Shown here piece after piece: positions 5,153-11,116 of a DNA stretch of 11,116 nucleotides; position 1 is the stretch's first letter; each line of letters opens with the position of its first letter. Under the pieces are notes generated by a model. The model searched no databases and had not been told where the DNA came from. It saw only the letters and a program-made list of their open reading frames with translations. The position numbers were made by a program, and so were the translations under genes. Source of the stretch: an uncultured Clostridia bacterium (lineage in GTDB: Bacteria > Bacillota_A > Clostridia > TANB77 > CAG-508); the NCBI GenBank assembly GCA_947628465.1, contig CANQZZ010000037.1, positions 1-11,116 on the forward strand, read 5' to 3'.

Positions 5153-6555
5153 AAAAAGAATTAGAAATTTTTAGAAATTTTAAATTCTTTCCTAAAGACC
5201 ATCATTATGAATACAAAGGTAAGAAAATAGGAATATCAGTTACTAGATTAATTGAAGAATATGCTAATAAGTTTGATAGGGATAATAAAGCAAGTATGGT
5301 TGCTTTAAAAGAACATAAAAACATAACTCAAATATTAAAAGAATGGGATTATAAAAATAAATTTGCTTGTTGTAAGGGTTCCAGTGGACATGCTTATGCA
5401 CAAAGTTTATGGAGTGGAGAAGAATACTTAGAAGATAAATTTGATGAATCTGAAGAATATATTAATGCTTTAAATAAAATAAAGAAACAGGCTATACATT
5501 TCTATGAAGATTATAAAGATAGATTACAACATCTATATGATGAATTTGTTGTAGGAAGTGAAGAATATGATATTGCAAGTGCAATAGACCACCTATTTAT
5601 TAATAAATTGACAGGCGAACTTGTACTTGTTGATTATAAGACTAATAGTATTCTCAAAGGATATAACGATGATGAAAAAAATAAAAGGTATATTAAACCA
5701 ATGAAAGTACCGTTGGAAAATATAAATGATATTACATTAGAGCATTATTATATACAATTATCGATTTATAAATTTTTGTTAGAAAAGTATACAAATTTAA
5801 AAGTAGATGAAATGTTTATTGTTTATTTTAGTGAAAATATCGATAATTATGAGATTATAGAAATTCCTTATTTAAAAAATGAGGTAAGAAAAATATTAGA
5901 AAATAGGAGAGTGAAAAATATGAACAGTGTACCAATTTTATTGATTGGAAAATCAGGAAGTGGAAAAAGTACTTCATTAAGAAGTTTTAAAAAAGATGAG
6001 GTGGCAGTAATAAATGTTTTAGGTAAACCGTTGCCATTTAAAACAGATATTAAGGCACCAAAAATTGATGATTATAAGAATATATTAAATCAAATTAAAT
6101 TGACTAAAAAGAAAGTAATAGTAATAGATGATGCAAATTATTTAATTACAAATGAGTTTATGGAAAAATCTAGTGTAAAAGGATATGACAAATATAACGA
6201 GATGGCAAACAATTTCTTTGAGTTAATAAATGGAATTAAAAATATCGAGGGAGGAAAAACAGTCTATTTAATTATGCACGAAGATACAGATGAAGATGGA
6301 AATATTAAACCAAAAACTATAGGAAAATTATTAGATGATAAAGTTAATATTCAAGGGATGTTTACAATTTGTATTCGTTCAATGTTTGAAAATGGACAAT
6401 ATATATTTAGATTAAAAACAAATGGGCAAGATTGTGTTAAAACTCCATTTGGAATGTTTGAAATCGATTCAATGGGAAATGACTTAAAAGAATTTGATAA
6501 AGTTGTAAGAGAATATTATGAATTAGATAAAGTTGAAGAAAGTGAGGAAAAATAG
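5137..6555 (+). CDS. PD-(D/E)XK nuclease fused to Sak4-like ATPase
   Basis: This 472-aa protein joins two usually separate phage recombination proteins. Residues 1-261 look like a RecB/Cas4-type nuclease: GSSGH (81-85), the metal-site Asp151 in SAIDHL, DYKTN with Asp166 and Lys168, and QLSIY (207-211). Residues 262-472 form a RecA-like P-loop ATPase with Walker A GKSGSGKST (271-279), Walker B VIVIDDA (327-333) and LIMHED (378-383); this matches the Sak4 type of single-strand annealing ATPase. A DUF669 gene follows, the usual Sak4 partner. The combined activity would resect DNA ends and load an annealing or recombination protein for phage DNA repair and replication. Residue 262 is an ATG with AGGAGAG six bases upstream, so a free ATPase may also be made. 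The start has a weak ribosome binding site and relies on coupling to the previous gene. Confidence 0.85.
   Translation: MYESIKKELEIFRNFKFFPKDHHYEYKGKKIGISVTRLIEEYANKFDRDNKASMVALKEHKNITQILKEWDYKNKFACCKGSSGHAYAQSLWSGEEYLEDKFDESEEYINALNKIKKQAIHFYEDYKDRLQHLYDEFVVGSEEYDIASAIDHLFINKLTGELVLVDYKTNSILKGYNDDEKNKRYIKPMKVPLENINDITLEHYYIQLSIYKFLLEKYTNLKVDEMFIVYFSENIDNYEIIEIPYLKNEVRKILENRRVKNMNSVPILLIGKSGSGKSTSLRSFKKDEVAVINVLGKPLPFKTDIKAPKIDDYKNILNQIKLTKKKVIVIDDANYLITNEFMEKSSVKGYDKYNEMANNFFELINGIKNIEGGKTVYLIMHEDTDEDGNIKPKTIGKLLDDKVNIQGMFTICIRSMFENGQYIFRLKTNGQDCVKTPFGMFEIDSMGNDLKEFDKVVREYYELDKVEESEEK
5905..5922 (+). promoter_or_regulatory. Internal ribosome binding site and ATG at domain junction
   Basis: AGGAGAGTG (5905-5913), a 6-base spacer and an in-frame ATG (5920-5922) lie exactly at the junction of the nuclease and ATPase domains. 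This is as good as the start signals of neighbouring genes. It would give a separate 211-aa ATPase, and is probably the relic of two formerly separate genes. Confidence 0.65.
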
Positions 6556-6556
6556 T

Positions 6557-7183
6557 ATGTTAAAAAAACCAGCAGATTGGGATAAAATTGAAGGAATAGA
6601 ATATGGAGAGTTTGAAATGTTAGAACTAGGAGGACACGAAGTAATAATTAAAAATGCTTATGAATATACGGGTCAAACAGGAACAACTTCATTAAAAGTA
6701 GAAGTGGATATTTCAGGTAATGATAAGCAGGCTGGGTATTATCAAAGACAATACGATAATATAAATTCAGTAGATAGGAAGTGGCCAAGCGGTGCTTGTA
6801 AATATATTTCTTTAAAAGAAGATACAAATTGTGTAGCGCTATTTAAGGGATTCACCACAGCGATTGAAAATAGCAATCCGGGATATAAATGGAATTTTGA
6901 TGAAACAACATTAGTAGGTAAAAAACTTTGCGGGGTATTTGGATTAGAAGAATTTGAGAAGCAAGACGGAACTATTGGAACAACTGTTAAATTAACGCAA
7001 TTTAGGAGTTTAGACAAGCTTAACGAGGTAAAAATTCCTAAAGTTAAGTTATTAAATGGTACTTATATTGATATCGATGATTATGGAGAATATCAAAAAA
7101 ACCATTCAGCTAAAAATGATAATTCAACAGTATTAACAGGGGATGAAGTTGATAAATTTATAAATGATAATTTACTAGATTGA
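6557..7183 (+). CDS. DUF669-like recombination/ssDNA-binding protein
   Basis: This 208-aa protein resembles the DUF669 family, which accompanies Sak4-type ATPases and nucleases in Firmicutes phages and is thought to bind single-stranded DNA. Seen in the sequence: a beta-rich core (about 12-150) with KKPADWDKIE at the start, QRQYDN and WPSGACKYISLKED in the middle, and a charged, acidic tail ending GDEVDKFINDNLLD. Such an acidic tail is typical of ssDNA-binding proteins that recruit partners. I use the ATG at 6557 and not the in-frame TTG at 6533, since the TTG would overlap the ATPase gene and GAGG lies 9 bp before the ATG. It directly follows the ATPase stop. Confidence 0.75.
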   Translation: MLKKPADWDKIEGIEYGEFEMLELGGHEVIIKNAYEYTGQTGTTSLKVEVDISGNDKQAGYYQRQYDNINSVDRKWPSGACKYISLKEDTNCVALFKGFTTAIENSNPGYKWNFDETTLVGKKLCGVFGLEEFEKQDGTIGTTVKLTQFRSLDKLNEVKIPKVKLLNGTYIDIDDYGEYQKNHSAKNDNSTVLTGDEVDKFINDNLLD

Positions 7184-7193
7184 GGTGATTTTT

Positions 7194-7898
7194 GTGCAAG
7201 AATTTGTCAAAAATAAATCCAATTTTAAATCAAACTTGAACGAAATTGATTCAAAATTGAACATTAATTGTACTGAAACTGAGTTAAAGTTGAATCAAAA
7301 TGAGTTAAAAAATAGTTATATTTTTTACAGAAGTTTTTATGAATCAATTCAAAATCTTCCAAAAAACAAAAGATTAGACTTATATGATGCTATTTGTGAA
7401 TTAGCGTTAAATGATAATGAATTAGAACTTTCTGGAGTTCAAAAGACTATATTTACTCTTATAAAACCACAAATTCAAGCAAATAATAAAAGATACATTA
7501 ATGGAAAAAAAGGAGGAGCTCCTTTAGGAAATTGTAATGCAAAAAAAGCAACCGAAAAACAACCAAAAAACAACCAAAGTACAATCGAAAAACAACCTAA
7601 TAAGAATGTAAATGAAAATGTAAATGAAAATGAGAATGAAAATGGAGTCGGTTGTTTTTCACCCACACTACCACCTACTCTCGATGAAATAATTTTATAT
7701 GCATCAGAAAAAAAGATAGATGATAATAGTTATTGTGAAAAATTTTATAATTATTATAAAAGTGTTGGATGGGTAAATGGTAAAGGTCAAAAAATTGTTG
7801 ATTGGCAATCAGTGTTTAATAATTGGGTAAATGAAGATAAAAAGGACCAAAAAGTATATTATCAAGTCGGAAGTACGAAAGGACTGCCTAAATTGTAA
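7194..7898 (+). CDS. Phage replication initiator, DUF6291-like
   Basis: This 234-aa protein has an N-terminal domain (about 40-110) of the DUF6291 type (YIFYRSFYESIQNLPKNKRLD, written in two parts: 42-51 and 52-62) and a KKGGAP segment (105-110). A low-complexity Lys/Gln/Asn/Glu linker follows (about 115-150). The C-terminal domain (about 160-213, ending GQKIVDWQSVFNNWV) occurs at the end of many Firmicutes phage replication proteins. I infer that it binds the origin and brings in the helicase encoded next. The linker DNA holds the iteron-like array 7549-7603. The start is GTG at 7194, five bases behind GAGGTGA; the upstream GTG at 7185 lies inside that ribosome binding site. The stop overlaps the helicase ATG by one base (TAATG). 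Confidence 0.75.
   Translation: MQEFVKNKSNFKSNLNEIDSKLNINCTETELKLNQNELKNSYIFYRSFYESIQNLPKNKRLDLYDAICELALNDNELELSGVQKTIFTLIKPQIQANNKRYINGKKGGAPLGNCNAKKATEKQPKNNQSTIEKQPNKNVNENVNENENENGVGCFSPTLPPTLDEIILYASEKKIDDNSYCEKFYNYYKSVGWVNGKGQKIVDWQSVFNNWVNEDKKDQKVYYQVGSTKGLPKL
7549..7603 (+). repeat. Five tandem 11-bp iterons, putative replication origin
   Basis: Units start at 7549, 7560, 7571, 7582 and 7593, exactly 11 bp apart: CAACCGAAAAA, CAACCAAAAAA, CAACCAAAGTA, CAATCGAAAAA and CAACCTAATAA. Because 11 is not a multiple of three, successive units are read in different frames, so the repetition is at the DNA level and not a protein repeat. An 11-bp step is about one helical turn, and the A-runs are phased too. 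The array sits in the initiator linker next to an AT-rich repeat, as in lambda O and several Firmicutes phage origins. Confidence 0.65.
7605..7646 (+). repeat. AT-rich hexamer repeat, possible unwinding element
   Basis: Seven consecutive hexamers of the form AATGNA (AATGTA, AATGAA, AATGTA, AATGAA, AATGAG, AATGAA, AATGGA) encode Asn-Val/Glu repeats. Immediately next to the 11-bp array, this could be the duplex-unwinding region of an origin. It could also be simple slippage in a flexible linker, since it is in frame. Confidence 0.5.
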
Positions 7899-9121
7899 TG
7901 TTAAAGATTATAAAAGATAATCGATTAGAAATCGAAAACGAGTATATGGCATTGCTGTTAAATAAACCTAATTTGCTTTCAATAACTCAAATTAAGCCCG
8001 AATATTTAAGTAATGAAAAAAACAAGAACATATTTGAATATGCAAAAGAATGCTACGATGAGTGCGAATGTATAAATGTTTATAAAATTTACGAGAAACA
8101 TAAGAACTTTGATATAGATTATTTTATGTATTTGCTAACTGAAGAGTTATATTATAACAACTGTTGGAAACAACAATTAGATTTAGCAGAGGAAAGTATT
8201 ATCAAATTTTACAAGGAAGATGTAATAGAGAAGTTAAATTATCGTAGAGAAAACGGGTTGTGTAGTTATGATGATTATGTTAAACAAATAAGAAGACTTG
8301 ATGATATTGTACTTCTTGATAATTCTGTAACTTTGACAAGTAGAGAAATAATTGAGGGTATTAATGAACAACATTCAAAAATAAATTTCAATAATTTTGA
8401 AAGATTAAATAGAATGCTAGAAATGGTAAGAGGAGATTTTTTGATAATTGGTGCAACTACTGGAGTTGGAAAATCAAGTTTTATGTTAAACTTAATGAAT
8501 GATTTAATGACTGGTTTTCAATGTATTTATTTCAATATGGAAATGAGCAAGAGTACGATTTACAAAAGAATTGCTGCAATAAAATCAAGAATACCTGTAG
8601 ACAATATTAATAATCCTCTTAGCGATTATCAAAAGCAAACAATAGATAATGCGATTAAAGAAATAGAAAAAGCCAATTTAATTATTGAACATAAAGCAAA
8701 TGATATTAAGCAAATTAAAACCACATTAATGAAATTCAAGGATAAAAATAGGCATACAATTTTATTCATAGACCATTTAGGTTTGACTAAAACGGATAAT
8801 AGTAGAAGTTTATATGAACAAGCTACAGAAGTAGCAAAAGAATTAAGACAAATGTGCTTGGAATATGATTGCACTATCATAAGTGCAAGTCAATTAAACA
8901 GAGCAGCATACAGTTCTGACGAATTAAGTTTATCGATGTTAAAAGATTCAGGAGAATTAGAAAATAGCGCTAGTAAAGTTATATTACTTTGCAAAGATAA
9001 GAATTGTAATGATGATTTGGTAGTTGATATGAAAGTAAATATAGTAAAAAATCGTGATGGAAGAATTGGATATATTGATATGAAATATGATAAGTCAAAG
9101 CAAATATTTAAAGAGGTGTAA
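7898..9121 (+). CDS. Replicative DNA helicase, DnaB type
   Basis: This 407-aa hexameric helicase should unwind the replication fork for phage DNA synthesis. The N-terminal domain (about 10-115) is divergent but of DnaB size. The RecA-like C-terminal domain has Walker A GATTGVGKSS (185-194), FNMEMS (212-217) with the catalytic-type Glu215, Walker B ILFIDHLGL (288-296), SASQLNR (329-335), LKDSGELENSAS (348-359) and KNRDGRIG (384-391). Length is a little short of cellular DnaB (about 450). The ATG overlaps the initiator stop by one base and has no strong ribosome binding site, so translation is coupled. The initiator probably loads it at the origin within the upstream gene. No separate primase or loader is seen in the window. 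Confidence 0.93.
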   Translation: MLKIIKDNRLEIENEYMALLLNKPNLLSITQIKPEYLSNEKNKNIFEYAKECYDECECINVYKIYEKHKNFDIDYFMYLLTEELYYNNCWKQQLDLAEESIIKFYKEDVIEKLNYRRENGLCSYDDYVKQIRRLDDIVLLDNSVTLTSREIIEGINEQHSKINFNNFERLNRMLEMVRGDFLIIGATTGVGKSSFMLNLMNDLMTGFQCIYFNMEMSKSTIYKRIAAIKSRIPVDNINNPLSDYQKQTIDNAIKEIEKANLIIEHKANDIKQIKTTLMKFKDKNRHTILFIDHLGLTKTDNSRSLYEQATEVAKELRQMCLEYDCTIISASQLNRAAYSSDELSLSMLKDSGELENSASKVILLCKDKNCNDDLVVDMKVNIVKNRDGRIGYIDMKYDKSKQIFKEV

Positions 9122-9123
9122 GT

Positions 9124-9597
9124 ATGATTATAGAAATGGATACTAGACAGCAAAAAGATGAACATATAATACAGGCTTTTGATAAGGCTGAAATTAAGTA
9201 TATTAGAAACAAATTGTATTGTGGCGACTATAAAAGAGTTGATAGCGCAAAAGTTATTATTGATACTAAAAAAGATTTAGTTGAAATATCTGGGAATTTG
9301 TGTAGGACATCGGAACATTTAAGAATTAAAAATGAGCTTGCTAAGGCATATGAGATTGGATGTGAAAGATTTATATTTTTAATATCGAGTAATAGTATTG
9401 AAAATGTATCACAAGTTCATACTTGGCAAGTCCCTACACGAAAAGATGGCAGTTTGTATACAAAGGTTAGACCTGAAATTTTACAAAAAATTATGGAAAC
9501 AATGCAAGACAAATACGGAGTTGAATTTCAATTTTGCAAGAAAAAAGACATGGGTAAAAAAATTATTGAAATTTTAAAAGAGGTAGGCTATGAATAA
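9124..9597 (+). CDS. ERCC4-like nuclease
   Basis: This 157-aa protein resembles the ERCC4-type nucleases of Firmicutes phage replication modules. These act on branched or flap DNA in their cellular relatives. Seen: MDTR (5-8), GDY (34-36), IDTKKDLVEI (46-55) in the place of the ERK metal-binding motif, and SEHLRIKNEL (63-72) followed by a beta strand CERFIFLIS (80-88). The canonical Glu of DTRE is replaced by Gln (DTRQ), so the active site may be altered. The ribosome binding site AGAGGTG precedes the ATG, three bases after the helicase stop. It probably processes replication or recombination intermediates; this is inference from family and context. Confidence 0.75.
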   Translation: MIIEMDTRQQKDEHIIQAFDKAEIKYIRNKLYCGDYKRVDSAKVIIDTKKDLVEISGNLCRTSEHLRIKNELAKAYEIGCERFIFLISSNSIENVSQVHTWQVPTRKDGSLYTKVRPEILQKIMETMQDKYGVEFQFCKKKDMGKKIIEILKEVGYE

Positions 9598-9688
9598 GAA
9601 TATAAAAATAAATTTAATAGAACTAATAATTATAATAATACTTTTTGCATTATGGGGATTTGCATTTGGATATTATATTGGGAATTAA
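9590..9688 (+). CDS. 32-aa membrane peptide
   Basis: This small ORF has a good ribosome binding site (AGAGGTA, four bases before ATG) and overlaps the nuclease gene end by 8 bp. It encodes a peptide that is almost wholly one membrane helix (about 9-29), ending GYYIGN. The start signal lies inside the preceding gene, as for its neighbours. The function is unknown; it is one of a set of tiny membrane peptides in this early operon. Confidence 0.55.
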   Translation: MNKNIKINLIELIIIIILFALWGFAFGYYIGN

Positions 9689-9718
9689 AAAACGATGGAG
9701 TAAAAGGAGTGATAAATA

Positions 9719-9964
9719 ATGAACATAGGAGATGTAGTACAATTCAATGAAAAACACGAATGGCGTGGTAGTTTAGGAATTATTAATGAGAAAAAAGAAA
9801 TACATAATAGCAAACTTCAGGGCGAAGGTAAAAATGATATTAGATATATGGTAGGTATACCTATTCCAAAGCAAGGCACAGCTTATATTTATGTTTTGCA
9901 AAGTGAGTTCGTTATCGAATTAATTGGAGAAGCAATTTTAGTTCCTAAATCAAATGAGGAGTGA
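9719..9964 (+). CDS. Conserved phage protein with SH3-like fold (81 aa)
   Basis: This small beta-rich protein starts MNIGDVVQFNEKHEWRGSLG and has RYMVGIPIPKQGTAYIYV in the middle (about 42-59). That pattern recurs in Firmicutes phage early and replication regions, to my recollection, and suggests a small barrel, but no function is known to me. The ribosome binding site AGGAGTGAT is strong. Its initiation region (9705-9723) is duplicated exactly ahead of the next gene. Confidence 0.7.
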   Translation: MNIGDVVQFNEKHEWRGSLGIINEKKEIHNSKLQGEGKNDIRYMVGIPIPKQGTAYIYVLQSEFVIELIGEAILVPKSNEE

Positions 9965-9970
9965 TAAATA

Positions 9971-10351
9971 ATGAATAAAAAAAGATTAAATGAAATATCA
10001 GAATATCTTGTAGATATGTCGTTTATCCATAGGAATGTAGAGCATACATCTGAGTTATCAGCAGAGGAAAAAATGCTACGAGAGTTATTCAGTGAATACA
10101 TTAGTTTACAACACGAATTAGAAACAAAAGAACAAGATATAAGATTAGACCAAACTAAAAAGGTATTTAAAGCACTAGCAGATGCTATTACAAATGGCAG
10201 TATATCCTATAGAGATTTAATTTATGATAAGTTAGGTTTTAACGGATATTATGATGAACTAATAGATGGACTAACTATTACAAATGCTATTGTTGATTTA
10301 GAAGAAAAAGACAAAGTTGTTAAAGAGGTAAAAAATGTTAATAGTAAATAA
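9971..10351 (+). CDS. Hypothetical helical protein (126 aa)
   Basis: The N-terminal half (about 1-60) is charged and helical, with coiled-coil potential around 28-65. The rest is mixed (DLIYDKLGFNGYYDELIDGL, about 82-101) and ends in a Lys/Val-rich tail. I recognise no family. The initiation region AGGAGTGATAAATAATGAA (9957-9975) is identical to that of the upstream gene. The last 17 bases overlap the next gene and carry its ribosome binding site. Confidence 0.65.
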   Translation: MNKKRLNEISEYLVDMSFIHRNVEHTSELSAEEKMLRELFSEYISLQHELETKEQDIRLDQTKKVFKALADAITNGSISYRDLIYDKLGFNGYYDELIDGLTITNAIVDLEEKDKVVKEVKNVNSK

Positions 10352-10550
10352 AACTGATTTATCTTATCAATATTTGGGATGGATAATGGATAGAATATTA
10401 GAAATGGAACAAGGAAATACATTTTATTATGGAAAGATAGAGTGTACATCAGTTATTATTGAAAATAATAGAGAGATACAAATTGAAATACATTATTTAA
10501 AAAGATATACAAAATTTATATTTTGGGAAAGAGGTAAAAATGGAAAATAA
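10335..10550 (+). CDS. Hypothetical small phage protein (71 aa)
   Basis: The protein has a helical N-terminal segment (DLSYQYLGWIMDRILEME, about 8-25) and a beta-rich C-terminal half with aromatic residues (KRYTKFIFWERG, about 56-67). No family is recognised. AGAGGTA precedes the ATG, and both overlap the previous gene. Its own end carries the AGAGGTA of the 43-aa membrane peptide that follows. Confidence 0.6.
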   Translation: MLIVNKTDLSYQYLGWIMDRILEMEQGNTFYYGKIECTSVIIENNREIQIEIHYLKRYTKFIFWERGKNGK

Positions 10551-10671
10551 AAAGAAGAAAAAATTATTTACTGATGAAGAAAAAGGCTTTTTAGCATTTT
10601 ATATAATAATTTTAATTATATTTATTACACCATTTATAGTGAATGCAATTATTCATTTAATATTAGATTAA
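10540..10671 (+). CDS. 43-aa membrane peptide
   Basis: It has a very basic start (five consecutive lysines at 4-8), a short charged helix and one membrane segment (about 18-41), ending HLILD. AGAGGTA lies close before the ATG, and the ORF overlaps the previous gene by 11 bp. By the positive-inside rule the N-terminus should be cytoplasmic. The function is unknown. It lies 14 bp before the next gene, which has its own ribosome binding site. Confidence 0.6.
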   Translation: MENKKKKKLFTDEEKGFLAFYIIILIIFITPFIVNAIIHLILD

Positions 10672-10685
10672 GGAAGTGAAATAAA

Positions 10686-11087
10686 ATGAAATTAGAAAAA
10701 GAAGTTAATATATATGAAATAAATCATTGGACTAATATATCAAAAAAATTTGGAGTTGATTTAACAATAGGCATAAAAGATTTATTAAATGAAAAAGAAA
10801 TGGATATATTAAATACTATTATAGAGAAAAATAAAATAAAACTAACTTTAGAAGTAGAAGAACCAATACTTGATGAAGAAGAAAGAAAATATTTAAGCGG
10901 TGTTATTAGACCTTTTAGAGATAGGATTAAATTTATTAAAAAAAGTAGTTTTTCAACTGGCAGAGAATATATTCATATTGAAACAAAAGATAATTATATG
11001 ATGACTATGTTTCCATTCGAGCCAAATACTATGTACAAGAACATGGAATTAAATAAAGAATATACATTAGAGGATTTGCAATTATGA
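10686..11087 (+). CDS. Conserved hypothetical phage protein (133 aa)
   Basis: The central segment LDEEERKYLSGVIRPFRDRI (62-81) and the ending MYKNMELNKEYTLEDLQL (116-133) match a pattern I know from uncharacterised proteins of Firmicutes phages and integrative elements. In those, the last part may bind ligand or partner. No catalytic motif is visible. The ribosome binding site AAGGAAGTGA is strong. The stop overlaps the ATG of the next gene by 4 bp (ATGA). Confidence 0.7.
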   Translation: MKLEKEVNIYEINHWTNISKKFGVDLTIGIKDLLNEKEMDILNTIIEKNKIKLTLEVEEPILDEEERKYLSGVIRPFRDRIKFIKKSSFSTGREYIHIETKDNYMMTMFPFEPNTMYKNMELNKEYTLEDLQL

Positions 11088-11116
11088 AAGATTTGAAAAT
11101 ATTTACGAATAATATC
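11084..11116 (+). CDS. 5' end of a gene, possibly RtcB-type RNA ligase
   Basis: Only the first 11 codons (MKDLKIFTNNI) lie within the window. The ATGA overlap with the preceding stop supports a real start. The residues resemble the opening of RtcB RNA ligases in Firmicutes and their phages (KIFTDNIE), which would give phage-coded RNA repair. With so few residues this is a guess. Confidence 0.35.
   Translation, partial: MKDLKIFTNNI

Noticed and set aside
6742..7017. Minus-strand ORF of 91 codons
   Set aside because: It is opposite the DUF669-like gene and has no start signal.
7549..7603. CRISPR-like array
   Set aside because: The units are only 11 bp, without unique spacers, and lie inside a coding gene.
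7475..7666. Minus-strand ORF rich in Phe and Ser
   Set aside because: It is a shadow of the A-rich and hexamer repeats in the initiator linker, with no start signal.
8629..9165. Two minus-strand ORFs opposite the helicase and nuclease genes
   Set aside because: They have no ribosome binding sites and lie in the antisense of strongly conserved coding sequence.
10024..10032. TTATCCATA, one mismatch from a DnaA box
   Set aside because: It is a single isolated copy inside a coding region, with no cluster.
9889..10449. Two minus-strand ORFs of 70 and 66 codons
   Set aside because: They are shadows of the plus-strand genes at 9971 and 10335, without ribosome binding sites.

Overview
The window is the left part of a temperate phage or prophage, or a closely related integrative element, from a low-GC Bacillota (Firmicutes) host. 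Three things support this. The DNA is very AT-rich. Almost every start codon has a strong AGGAGG-type ribosome binding site. The gene order is the classical one for Firmicutes siphophages: integrase, lysogeny operon, divergent Cro, then replication and recombination genes. TGA is used as a stop, for example in the ATGA overlaps at 2187, 2835 and 4922, so this is genetic code 11 and not a Mycoplasma-type code. No structural, packaging or lysis genes are present; they would lie to the right.

Layout. (1) 30-1592, minus: large serine recombinase (integrase). (2) 1593-1728: a compact control region with a 12-bp inverted repeat that carries a -10 box on each strand, and a rightward intrinsic terminator. 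These may define a short RNA. (3) 1729-3191, minus: a tightly packed lysogeny operon read as repressor, one-TM membrane protein, short ImmA-like metallopeptidase, and zinc-ribbon membrane protein. The repressor has no LexA-type autoprotease domain, so induction may work through the metallopeptidase, as in ICEBs1 ImmR/ImmA. (4) 3192-3333: the genetic switch. It has back-to-back promoters, a 19-bp palindrome filling the spacer of a consensus rightward promoter, and six helically phased A-tracts. (5) 3334-3657, plus: Cro-like regulator and a 28-aa hydrophobic peptide. (6) 3660-4136, minus: a membrane-anchored protein with its own promoter, placed like a lysogenic-conversion (moron) gene inside the early region. 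(7) 4137-4251: a second divergent control region that shares a 14-bp sequence with the integrase upstream region. (8) 4252 to the right edge, plus: one long early operon with overlapping genes.

The early operon starts with four small proteins. The DNA-processing block follows: a PD-(D/E)XK nuclease fused in frame to a Sak4-like P-loop ATPase, with an internal ribosome binding site and ATG at the junction; a DUF669-like protein; a DUF6291-like replication initiator; a DnaB-type helicase; and an ERCC4-like nuclease. The initiator gene contains five tandem 11-bp repeats out of step with the reading frame, next to an AT-rich hexamer repeat. I read this as a probable replication origin. The nuclease, ATPase and DUF669 protein probably form the recombination module that feeds replication. 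Small phage proteins follow, two of them tiny membrane peptides, and the window ends in the first codons of a gene whose N-terminus resembles RtcB RNA ligase.

The most unusual points are the iteron-like array, the nuclease-ATPase fusion with internal start, the palindromic opposed promoters with a possible small RNA by the integrase, the shared 14-bp site, and the reversed membrane gene inside the early region.
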